DNA of 5,548 nucleotides from Treponema sp. Lineage in GTDB: Bacteria; Spirochaetota; Spirochaetia; Treponematales; Treponemataceae. Each line of letters opens with the position of its first letter. Within the stretch, counting starts at the first letter, position 1. This document shows, one piece after another, positions 1 to 5,245 of the stretch. The stretch spans positions 1 through 5,548 of the forward strand of contig JAEEKM010000350.1 in NCBI GenBank assembly GCA_016282455.1, written 5' to 3'. Position numbers and translations under genes: made by a program. The notes beneath the pieces were generated by a model that had not been told where the DNA came from, did not search any database, and saw only the letters and a list, made by a program, of their open reading frames with translations.

Positions 1-1
1 A

Positions 2-397
2 AACCACAACAAGGCACTTCAAAAAAACTGCAAACCGTTGTATGATTACAGTAGGTTCGTTGAGAAAGTAAAGCAGAATAAAAAAGACGGAATGCCACTT
101 GAAAAAGCGGCTGATACTGCCGTGGACTGGGCCATAAGTGAAAACCTGCTTGACGGATTGTTCAGGCGGGAAAGGAGTCAAATCATGGGATTTTATTTAG
201 CAGAGTTTGATCAGGAAGTATATAAAAAAAATGTCTATCAGGACGGCTACAATGATGGAGTTGAAGAAGGTGCCCGTGACACAAAAATCTCAGATGCTCG
301 TAGTTTGCTCCAGATGAATGTTCTTTCTCCAGAACAAATTGCACTGGCTCTAAGGCTTCCCTTTGAAGAGGTACAGGCACTAAAAAATGAATTATAG
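2..397 (+). CDS. Rpn/PD-(D/E)XK nuclease family protein, C-terminal part (copy A, cut by window edge)
   Basis: This is the last 131 codons of a gene that begins before the window; the frame is open from position 2 and ends at TAG 395-397. The residues match the C-terminal part of the full-length Rpn-like protein at 4208-5107 (shared NHNKALQKNCKPLYDYSRF, KAADTAVDWAISENLLDG, RRERSQIMGFYLAEFDQEVY). The missing upstream part should hold the PD-(D/E)XK nuclease domain. The visible part has the helical region, a charged DGYNDGVEEGARD linker with one EEGx repeat unit, and a closing helix-turn-helix-like tail (SPEQIALALRLPFEEVQAL). The TTG at 38 is an ordinary leucine codon, since homology continues upstream of it. 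An internal ATG at 185 with a strong ribosome site is described separately. The family assignment is firm; whether the whole gene is intact cannot be seen. Confidence 0.9.
   Translation, partial: NHNKALQKNCKPLYDYSRFVEKVKQNKKDGMPLEKAADTAVDWAISENLLDGLFRRERSQIMGFYLAEFDQEVYKKNVYQDGYNDGVEEGARDTKISDARSLLQMNVLSPEQIALALRLPFEEVQALKNEL
171..177 (+). promoter_or_regulatory. Internal Shine-Dalgarno within Rpn copy A
   Basis: AAAGGAG lies 7 nt upstream of the in-frame ATG at 185-187. It is as good as the site of any annotated gene in the window, yet it sits in the middle of a reading frame. The same heptamer and spacing occur in copies B and C, suggesting selection for internal translation initiation. 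Confidence 0.6.
185..397 (+). CDS. Candidate intragenic RpnS-like small protein (copy A, 70 aa)
   Basis: An in-frame internal start (ATG 185, MGFYLAEFDQEVY...) preceded by AAAGGAG would produce the C-terminal 70 residues of copy A as a free protein without the nuclease domain. In E. coli Rpn loci the C-terminal domain is translated separately (RpnS), dimerises through a helix containing four-residue repeats, and blocks the toxic full-length RpnL. This ORF has the corresponding position and size class and one EEGx repeat. What is seen is the ribosome site, the start codon and its conservation in three copies; translation and inhibitory function are inferred from the family. Confidence 0.5.
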   Translation: MGFYLAEFDQEVYKKNVYQDGYNDGVEEGARDTKISDARSLLQMNVLSPEQIALALRLPFEEVQALKNEL

Positions 398-523
398 GTT
401 TTAATTTTCCTTACCACTTCTTTTTTCGTTTGCCTTTTTTTCATAAAAAAAACTAACAGTGAAAAAAATACCAAAACCCGAAAAAAATACTCATTAAACA
501 AAAATCGTCTCCCTTTCTCCAAA

Positions 524-542
524 TAATATAGTGTCGTAATAT
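524..542 (+). promoter_or_regulatory. Possible -10 region(s) of the lipoprotein gene
   Basis: TAATAT occurs at 524-529 and again at 537-542, 20-38 bases before the ATG. Neither has a convincing TTGACA-like -35 at 16-18 bp; the upstream DNA is A-tract rich, which could compensate. The assignment is weak and either copy could be the real one. Confidence 0.3.
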
Positions 543-551
543 TAAAGCATT

Positions 552-556
552 GGAGG
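552..556 (+). promoter_or_regulatory. Ribosome binding site deciding the lipoprotein start
   Basis: GGAGG at 552-556 sits 5 nt before ATG 562. This rejects the TTG at 550, which overlaps the ribosome site itself and would put acidic and polar residues ahead of a normal signal peptide. Confidence 0.85.
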
Positions 557-561
557 CGTGT

Positions 562-3500
562 ATGACAAAAATAAAACACTTTTTATACCTTTTAGCAACA
601 ATGCTTTTGGCATCTGTAATTTTTGCAGCCTGTACTCAGGATCCTGAGGTAACACCTGCAGAAGAAGAGCCAACAGTAAAGAGTATTTCTGTTGACCCAA
701 CAGGTGTAAAGACTTTATTTAAAAGCGGTGAAGATGCTTTTACTGCAGAGGGACTTAAAGTAACTGCCCAATGGACAGGAAAAAAGAAAGCTACTGAAGT
801 AGCCGCCACAGACTATACCGTAAGCGGTTATGAAGACAACGTTCAGGACGGTAAGCTTGTTATCACTAACGGTGCAAACTATCAGGAAGTAACAATTACT
901 GTAACCTACAGTGGAAAAACTGACACTTACACGATTACAATTTCTGATACTCCTGTAGAAGTTAAGGTTGACCTTTCTGAAGCCCAGACCGACTACTTTG
1001 TGGGTGACACAGTTGACAAGACTAAATTTAAGGTAAGTGCCATTTATGTAGAAGGCGGAGAAGAAATTTCTATTGATTCTTCAGTAGTATCATTTTCTAC
1101 AGAAAAGAGCGGAAGCATTTCTGTTAAGGCATCTATCAATGGTGTTGAAAGCGAACCCTTTACAATCAATGTTTATGAAATCAAGGGCTTTAATGAAGAA
1201 GCTGAATTTGAAAAGGGTGATCCAGTTCCTCCTGTAAAAGTTTATCTTGGCGAAGAAGAAGCCAAAGCAGAAGATGTCTCTGTTACATTCTATGATTCAT
1301 CTGACAAAGTATATGAAAACAGTACATTTGCTGCCGGCAAGTACACCCTCAAAATCACTGCAGGAGATGCAGAAAAAGTATTTGAGATTGATGTAAAGCG
1401 CCCTGACGCAGAAAACTTTGTGGTACTTGCTGATGAAACAAAAATTGAAGGTGCAGCCCTTCAGATTAGAGTTGATGCAAGCGACATGAATGTTAAGTGG
1501 GCAGAGCATCTTGAAAAAGTAAAGCCCGAAGTAACACTTTCCGACGGAACTGTTTCTGCTGATCCCGGAGCATTCTTTACTGCCCCTGTTGCAAATGCAG
1601 ACACTGGAATCGTTGAAGCATTTACAATTCAGATTGTACTTACTTCTCCCGTAACAACTACTACAGCAGAAATCAGTGCAGATATTGCAGGAACTAAGTA
1701 CAAAACAACAGTTCGCTTTGCAAACGAAAAGTTCATTCCTTCCGATTATGTTCCTACAGAACTCGTCCTTGACAAGACAACTCTTGAACTTGCCTGCGGA
1801 GCCACAACTACTTTCAAGGTAACCGATAAAACCTACGGCCTTGACTATTCTTCTGACGTAGACTGGTCTCTCGTTGATGAAGCAGAAACTGGTTCAACAA
1901 TCGAAAACGGAACCTTTACCGCAGGAACTGTAGAAGAAACCGCTACTGTAACAGTAAAGGCAAGCCTCAAGGAAAAACCTGAGGTTTATGCAGAAGCAAC
2001 TGTTAAAATCAATCCTGCAAAGGAAGATGTTTCTTCTATTTTTGGATTTGAACTCAGTAATACGATACATAATGGTGCTGTCTTCTTTGGCAAGATTACT
2101 TGGCAGAACGATGAGTACAAGGTAAGTGAAATCTCTTCAAAGAGTACTGGTGTAAAGTTGATTAAAAACTTTGTTTCTAGTACTACAGAGTCTTCTGCTA
2201 CATTTGAAGTTGAACTCGTTGACGGAACTTATCGTGGTGTAACAAAAACTTTCGTGTTCCGTGTAAAAACAGAATCTGGTGCATACTACGATGTAAGCGT
2301 AACCTACACAGATAAAGATGTAACAGCTTCTGGTTCAACAACAACCATTGATGAAGTTTCTGTAGAAGAAGCTGTGCTTAATCCAAAGATTACGCTTTCC
2401 GAAGAGAGCATTGCTGTACAGAAAGACGGAGAGGCAGTTACTGTAGAAGTTTCTTATGACGAAATCGCTGGTTTTGATGCAACTAAACTTAAGGCTGTTT
2501 CTGATAACGCAGCAGTAACTGTAAGTCTTAGCGGAACAACACTCTCTGTTACAGGAAGTGCCGCTGCAGAAAATGTAAAGGTAACTGTAACCTATGGCGA
2601 AAGCGAAACTGTAAAGGCTGAACTTAATGTAACGGTTGCAGAAGTAGTTGTTGCTGCTCCATGGAAGATTACTGTGGCAAATATCACTGGAGCAGGCGGA
2701 GAGTTTACCTTTGCCTGGACAGATGCCGCAAATGAACTTGCCGCAAATGAAAGTTCTATTGTCGACTTTAAGTTTGGAACAAATGCCAAGAATGGTGTTG
2801 GCGAGTGTAAGGCAGGTAAGGAGAATGGAACCATTACTGCTTATATGCATACAATTGGAGCTGACTGGTCTAGTGCTGGAGAAAAAGCTTTCTATTGTAA
2901 AGTAAAAACTGTAAGCGGAGCTATCTGCGATATAAACGGAACTCTGAAAATTACCGGTAACGAAGGCAAGGTAAATGATGCAACCTTTGACTTTGTAAGC
3001 ATGATTGTGCTTTCAAATACATCACTTCAGTTTGACGAGGTTGATGCAACTTCAGATGTAACTGTTTCATCACTTGGTTTTGAGTTTGACTCTTCAAAAG
3101 TAAGTGCTTCTTCCAGTGCAGTAGATGTGGCTACAGTTTCAGTAACAGATGGTGTTGTTACAATCACAGCTGTCGCAGCTGGTGATGCAGTAATCACAGT
3201 TTCTTATGACAAGGAAGGCATTGAAGACAAGACAATCGCCGTACATGTTGGTGCAAGGGAGAACTTCCTGAAGAATGTAACTCCATCAGCCCAGAGAGGC
3301 AACACAACCATCACTGAGGAAGACGGAGTTTATACAGTTGTTTCTTCAGATGCTAGTGGAGGAGATTGGGATAACCAGATATACTTTGTCGGCGATAAAG
3401 ATGCACTTGCAGATGGTGATTCTGTAACAAGTTCTGTAACTGTAACTGTAAACAAGGCTTGTACTTTGGTTTACAAAGTTGAAATTAATACAAACTATAC

Positions 3501-3672
3501 AGCAATTGCTAACAAAGAAGTTTCTCACACCTTTGCTGAGGCTGGAACTTACACTTTTGAAGTTTCTGGTAAAATTGAAGGTCATAACGAGATAAAGCCA
3601 TTGTTCGCTCTTAGAAGCCATGAAGCTGGTCTTGAACTTACTATAAAAGACTTGATTATCTACAAAAACTAA
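562..3672 (+). CDS. Large multi-Ig-domain lipoprotein, probable surface/cell-envelope adhesin or carbohydrate binder
   Basis: The product has 1036 residues. Residues 1-23 form a lipoprotein signal peptide (MTKIKH, hydrophobic core, VIFAA) with lipid-attachment Cys24; the -3 Phe fits the relaxed spirochete lipobox. An acidic linker (about 27-37) follows. The rest reads as beta-sandwich modules: Big_3-like folds at about 38-131 and 134-207, a related module at 207-281, an unclassified one at 282-398, a Big_2-like domain at 399-485, a module at 486-597, an Ig-like domain at 608-697, a second copy of the preceding module at 698-813, and a Big_2-like domain at 814-898. The C-terminal domain at about 899-1036 (GGDWDNQIYFVG ... 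LTIKDLIIY) looks like a CBM-type jelly roll. There are no catalytic motifs, membrane spans or LPXTG anchor. A role in adhesion or glycan binding is inferred from architecture only. It has its own ribosome site and ends before a strong terminator, so it is likely monocistronic. Confidence 0.92.
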   Translation: MTKIKHFLYLLATMLLASVIFAACTQDPEVTPAEEEPTVKSISVDPTGVKTLFKSGEDAFTAEGLKVTAQWTGKKKATEVAATDYTVSGYEDNVQDGKLVITNGANYQEVTITVTYSGKTDTYTITISDTPVEVKVDLSEAQTDYFVGDTVDKTKFKVSAIYVEGGEEISIDSSVVSFSTEKSGSISVKASINGVESEPFTINVYEIKGFNEEAEFEKGDPVPPVKVYLGEEEAKAEDVSVTFYDSSDKVYENSTFAAGKYTLKITAGDAEKVFEIDVKRPDAENFVVLADETKIEGAALQIRVDASDMNVKWAEHLEKVKPEVTLSDGTVSADPGAFFTAPVANADTGIVEAFTIQIVLTSPVTTTTAEISADIAGTKYKTTVRFANEKFIPSDYVPTELVLDKTTLELACGATTTFKVTDKTYGLDYSSDVDWSLVDEAETGSTIENGTFTAGTVEETATVTVKASLKEKPEVYAEATVKINPAKEDVSSIFGFELSNTIHNGAVFFGKITWQNDEYKVSEISSKSTGVKLIKNFVSSTTESSATFEVELVDGTYRGVTKTFVFRVKTESGAYYDVSVTYTDKDVTASGSTTTIDEVSVEEAVLNPKITLSEESIAVQKDGEAVTVEVSYDEIAGFDATKLKAVSDNAAVTVSLSGTTLSVTGSAAAENVKVTVTYGESETVKAELNVTVAEVVVAAPWKITVANITGAGGEFTFAWTDAANELAANESSIVDFKFGTNAKNGVGECKAGKENGTITAYMHTIGADWSSAGEKAFYCKVKTVSGAICDINGTLKITGNEGKVNDATFDFVSMIVLSNTSLQFDEVDATSDVTVSSLGFEFDSSKVSASSSAVDVATVSVTDGVVTITAVAAGDAVITVSYDKEGIEDKTIAVHVGARENFLKNVTPSAQRGNTTITEEDGVYTVVSSDASGGDWDNQIYFVGDKDALADGDSVTSSVTVTVNKACTLVYKVEINTNYTAIANKEVSHTFAEAGTYTFEVSGKIEGHNEIKPLFALRSHEAGLELTIKDLIIYKN

Positions 3673-3680
3673 AAATTATT

Positions 3681-3721
3681 CCTAAACCGGCAAAGCACCG
3701 CAAGTGCTCAGTTGGTTTAGG
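3681..3721 (+). repeat. Two-tier RNA hairpin after the lipoprotein stop
   Basis: CCTAAACC (3681-3688) pairs with GGTTTAGG (3714-3721). The stem continues through two G-U pairs and one C-G pair, crosses a 2x2 internal loop, and closes with AGCAC (3694-3698) / GTGCT (3704-3708) around the loop CGCAA. No T-run follows, so it is not itself a rho-independent terminator. It could protect the 3' end of the mRNA, act as a pause element, or be a small dispersed palindromic repeat. It starts 9 bases after the stop codon. Confidence 0.7.
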
Positions 3722-3733
3722 CAAACACCAAAC

Positions 3734-3797
3734 AAAAACAGCCGCCTACGGTCAGTGTGAACTTAACCTTCACCCACCGCAGGCGGCTGTTTTTTTT
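3734..3797. terminator. Strong bidirectional rho-independent terminator
   Basis: ACAGCCGCCT (3738-3747) pairs perfectly with AGGCGGCTGT (3781-3790). The stem extends inward after a mismatch (CGGT 3749-3752 with ACCG 3776-3779) and ends in a GTGAA/TTCAC helix (3757-3761 / 3769-3773) with a 7-base loop. T8 (3790-3797) follows on the + strand, and the A5 run at 3734-3738 gives U5 on the - strand. It lies between the convergent lipoprotein gene (+) and Rpn copy B (-), so it plausibly ends both transcripts. Confidence 0.87.
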
Positions 3798-3830
3798 ACA
3801 AAATTCTAAAAGCGACAATAACTCCCAGGG

Positions 3831-4055
3831 TTATAACGCCTTTTGGAGTTCCTGTACTTCTTCCAAAGAGAGCCCTAAAGCCCTGGCAATCTGCTCTGGT
3901 GTGCCAAGATTCATCTGGAGTAAATTACGGGCATCTGAGATTTTTGTGTCACGGGCACCTTCTTCACGGCCTTCTTCAACTCCATCATTGTAACCGTCCT
4001 GATAGACATTTTTTTTATAAACTTCCTGATCAAACTCTGCTAAATAAAACCCCAT
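3831..4055 (-). CDS. Candidate RpnS-like small protein from internal start (copy B, 74 aa)
   Basis: ATG 4055 (MGFYLAEFDQ...) is preceded on the - strand by AAAGGAG at 4069-4063 with a 7-nt spacer, by far the best initiation signal in copy B. Since the longer frame has no convincing start, this 74-residue product may be the only protein copy B makes. It carries two EEGR/EEGA units and the HTH-like tail. Its expected role by family analogy is binding and inhibition of a full-length Rpn nuclease; this is inference. Confidence 0.55.
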   Translation of the reverse strand: MGFYLAEFDQEVYKKNVYQDGYNDGVEEGREEGARDTKISDARNLLQMNLGTPEQIARALGLSLEEVQELQKAL

Positions 4056-4211
4056 GATTTGACTCCTTTCCCGCCTGAACAATCCGTCAAGCAGGTTTTC
4101 ACTTATGGCCCAGTCCACTGCAGTGTCAGCCGCTTTTTCCTGTGATAGTCCGTCTTTTTTGTTCTGTTTTACTCTCTCGATGAATCTAGTGTCAGCCACA
4201 TAAGTTCTCAA
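3831..4211 (-). CDS. Orphan C-terminal fragment of Rpn-like protein (copy B)
   Basis: This 126-codon frame matches only the C-terminal part of the Rpn-like protein (RFIERVKQNKKDG, KAADTAVDWAISENLLDG, RRERSQIMGFYLAEFDQEVY, PEQIARALGLSLEEVQEL) and lacks the nuclease domain. The first possible start is TTG 4211, which overlaps the TGA stop of copy C (TTGA); GTG 4199 is an alternative. An in-frame TGA at 4223-4221 blocks any upstream extension, and no good ribosome site precedes either start. Homology to the other copies begins only around the RF-I/V-E-[RK]-V motif. It is either a remnant left when the copy lost its N-terminal half by recombination, or a stand-alone inhibitor-type domain translated from the internal ATG at 4055. 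It is co-directional with copy C and could be translated by reinitiation. Two EEGx repeat units are present. Confidence 0.65.
   Translation of the reverse strand: MRTYVADTRFIERVKQNKKDGLSQEKAADTAVDWAISENLLDGLFRRERSQIMGFYLAEFDQEVYKKNVYQDGYNDGVEEGREEGARDTKISDARNLLQMNLGTPEQIARALGLSLEEVQELQKAL
4063..4069 (-). promoter_or_regulatory. Internal Shine-Dalgarno in Rpn copy B
   Basis: AAAGGAG reads on the - strand 7 nt ahead of ATG 4055, matching copies A and C. It favours 4055 over the weak TTG/GTG starts of the longer frame. Confidence 0.6.
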
Positions 4212-4438
4212 AGTTGTGATTCATTCTTTAAGGCGACAACTTCTTCTAAAGGAAGGCCCTGTGCCCGGGCAATTTGTTCGGGCGAAAGAACATTCATTCT
4301 GAGTAAATTACGGGCGGCTGTTATTTTTGTTTCACGGGCACCTTCTTCACGTCCTTCGGTTACGCCATCGTTGTAGCCATCCTGGTAGACGTTTTTTTCG
4401 TAGACTTCCTGATCAAATTCTGCTAAATAAAACCCCAT
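4208..4438 (-). CDS. Candidate intragenic RpnS-like small protein (copy C, 76 aa)
   Basis: The internal in-frame ATG 4438 with AAAGGAG (4452-4446) and a 7-nt spacer would yield the last 76 residues of copy C. This matches the known E. coli gene-within-gene layout, in which RpnS is translated from inside the rpn gene and neutralises RpnL. The start region is conserved at nucleotide level in all three copies, with one change in the spacer (TCAGATC versus TCAAATC). Translation is not demonstrated by sequence alone. Confidence 0.5.
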   Translation of the reverse strand: MGFYLAEFDQEVYEKNVYQDGYNDGVTEGREEGARETKITAARNLLRMNVLSPEQIARAQGLPLEEVVALKNESQL

Positions 4439-5107
4439 GATCTGACTCCTTTCCCGCCTGAACAATCCGTCAAGCAGGTTTTCGCTTATGGCCCAGTCCA
4501 CGGCTGTATCAGCCGCTTTTTCCAATGGCATCCCGCTGTTTTTGTTTACTTTTACTTTCTCAACGAACCTACTGTAATCATACAATGGTTTGCAGTTTTT
4601 TTGAAGTGCCTTGTTGTGGTTTGGATTAAGGTTTATGACGCTGCAGGTCCATTCAAACTCTCCCTCCTTGCATGGTACTTCAAATGCTTCAGAGAGTTTT
4701 AATACAGACCGGTCGGGCAGAATTTTGTCACCAGTGTAAAAAACTACAAACTGAGGGGTTGGGATTTTTCTTAGCGCAGAAGTGAACAGGGAAATTTGGC
4801 GGGATGACAAATGTTCCTGGTAGAGCTGTGAGAAATAGAAGAGTCCTCTTAAAGGAAGGTTTGGGTTGAATGTTGACTGGTGTTCGAAGAGATTCATCTG
4901 CGAATCAATGAGAAAAGATACGTCGTTTTTCATCTTGATATATACAACATCATCTATGGTTGTAAGCGTCAGGTCGTCTAGATTCTGGTGATTTGAATTG
5001 TTAAGTGCATTGTAGAGCTCTAGCAGCCAGTGCTTGTGTTCTTCTCGTCCGAAGATTACTCTGAAAAGTGAATCCTGATACTTTCTGTTTGTCTTTAGTT
5101 GAAGCAT
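4208..5107 (-). CDS. Full-length Rpn family PD-(D/E)XK nuclease / putative transposase (copy C)
   Basis: The product has 299 residues and starts at ATG 5107 behind AAGGGGG (5119-5113, 5-nt spacer). The N-terminus KYQDSLFRVIFG (residues 9-20) is typical of PDDEXK-type Rpn/Transposase_31 relatives. The catalytic region shows NDVSFLID (Asp62) followed by E75-H-Q77 in LFEHQSTFNPNLPLR, the expected D...ExQ signature; FYFSQLYQ follows. The C-terminal half holds KAADTAVDWAISENLLDG, a charged linker with TEGR-EEGA units, and an SPEQIARAQGLPLEEV helical tail. Family members promote recA-independent recombination and cut DNA; several are now known as toxic phage-defence nucleases. No domain is missing, so copy C may be active. 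Copy B follows directly, overlapping the stop. It is divergent from ychF across an intergenic region rich in palindromes. Confidence 0.92.
   Translation of the reverse strand: MLQLKTNRKYQDSLFRVIFGREEHKHWLLELYNALNNSNHQNLDDLTLTTIDDVVYIKMKNDVSFLIDSQMNLFEHQSTFNPNLPLRGLFYFSQLYQEHLSSRQISLFTSALRKIPTPQFVVFYTGDKILPDRSVLKLSEAFEVPCKEGEFEWTCSVINLNPNHNKALQKNCKPLYDYSRFVEKVKVNKNSGMPLEKAADTAVDWAISENLLDGLFRRERSQIMGFYLAEFDQEVYEKNVYQDGYNDGVTEGREEGARETKITAARNLLRMNVLSPEQIARAQGLPLEEVVALKNESQL
4446..4452 (-). promoter_or_regulatory. Internal Shine-Dalgarno in Rpn copy C
   Basis: AAAGGAG on the - strand, 7 nt before ATG 4438, inside the codons for the RRERSQIM segment. It is closer to the anti-SD complement than the gene's own AAGGGGG site, so internal initiation could outpace full-length synthesis. 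Confidence 0.6.
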
Positions 5108-5112
5108 TTTTG

Positions 5113-5119
5113 CCCCCTT
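5113..5119 (-). promoter_or_regulatory. Ribosome binding site of Rpn copy C
   Basis: AAGGGGG on the - strand ends 5 nt before ATG 5107 and fixes the start of the 299-residue protein, whose next residues align with the usual family N-terminus. Confidence 0.75.
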
Positions 5120-5133
5120 GAAAATGAATTTTT

Positions 5134-5171
5134 GAACCGCCGCATTTTAAAACCGCCATGGATGGCGGTTC
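5134..5171. repeat. Palindrome with competing GGCGGTT pairings
   Basis: AACCGCCAT (5151-5159) and ATGGCGGTT (5162-5170) are a perfect 9-bp inverted repeat around GG. A second GAACCGCC at 5134-5141 can pair instead with GGCGGTTC at 5164-5171. Only one of the two stems can form at a time. The element sits in the presumed 5' leader of Rpn copy C. Confidence 0.8.
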
Positions 5172-5192
5172 TAATGTTTAACGGATAAACTT

Positions 5193-5215
5193 CGAGTTTT
5201 GCCCTGCAAAACTCG
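5193..5215. repeat. Perfect 10-bp palindrome
   Basis: CGAGTTTTGC (5193-5202) and GCAAAACTCG (5206-5215) pair perfectly around the 3-base loop CCT; two G-U pairs extend the stem outward in + strand RNA. There is no T-run beside it, so it is not a canonical terminator. It is the middle member of a run of three hairpins. Confidence 0.85.
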
Positions 5216-5218
5216 GGT

Positions 5219-5245
5219 AGACAAATTACAGGAGGTAATTTGTCT
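5219..5245. repeat. Perfect 11-bp palindrome with AGGAG/CTCCT loop
   Basis: AGACAAATTAC (5219-5229) and GTAATTTGTCT (5235-5245) pair perfectly around a 5-base loop reading AGGAG on + and CTCCT on -. As an operator it would suit a dimeric repressor; as RNA on the - strand the loop is SD-complementary. AGACAAAT occurs again at 5280-5287. Confidence 0.85.

Larger units (their letters stand above)
398..561. other. A/T homopolymer-rich intergenic region
   Basis: No gene is visible in these 164 bases. They contain several homopolymer runs: T7 at 435-441, A8 at 445-452, A7 at 462-468 and A7 at 481-487. TTTTTTTCA (435-443) is complementary to TGAAAAAAA (460-468), a weak AT-only inverted repeat. No GC-rich terminator follows copy A, so any termination would rest on these weak structures. 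The T-rich then A-rich asymmetry resembles an A-tract (UP-like) upstream region for the lipoprotein gene. Confidence 0.55.

Noticed and set aside
38..40. TTG 38 as the start of a 119-residue protein
   Set aside because: Homology with copy C continues in frame upstream to position 2, and there is no ribosome site before 38; it is an internal leucine codon.
2335..2850. Long open frame on the - strand within the lipoprotein gene (and similar shorter ones at 1297-1509, 2592-2834, 3346-3621)
   Set aside because: Composition is typical of antisense shadow frames, with no ribosome site and no recognisable domain; the + strand gene explains the region.
3681..3730. c-di-GMP riboswitch-like words (GGCAAAGC, GGTTTAGGCAAAC)
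   Set aside because: The order and spacing of the GEMM-I conserved elements are absent, and the element lies after a stop codon rather than before a gene.
3757..3993. 78-codon + strand frame across the terminator and copy B
   Set aside because: It begins inside the terminator hairpin and is the antisense of the conserved Rpn C-terminus.
4199..4201. ATG at 4201 as the start of copy B
   Set aside because: It is out of frame with copy B and reaches a stop after about ten codons.
1..4622. Classical composite transposon formed by copies A and C
   Set aside because: No IS-type terminal repeats or target duplications can be seen, and Rpn proteins are not proven DDE transposases; only the inverted arrangement is reported.
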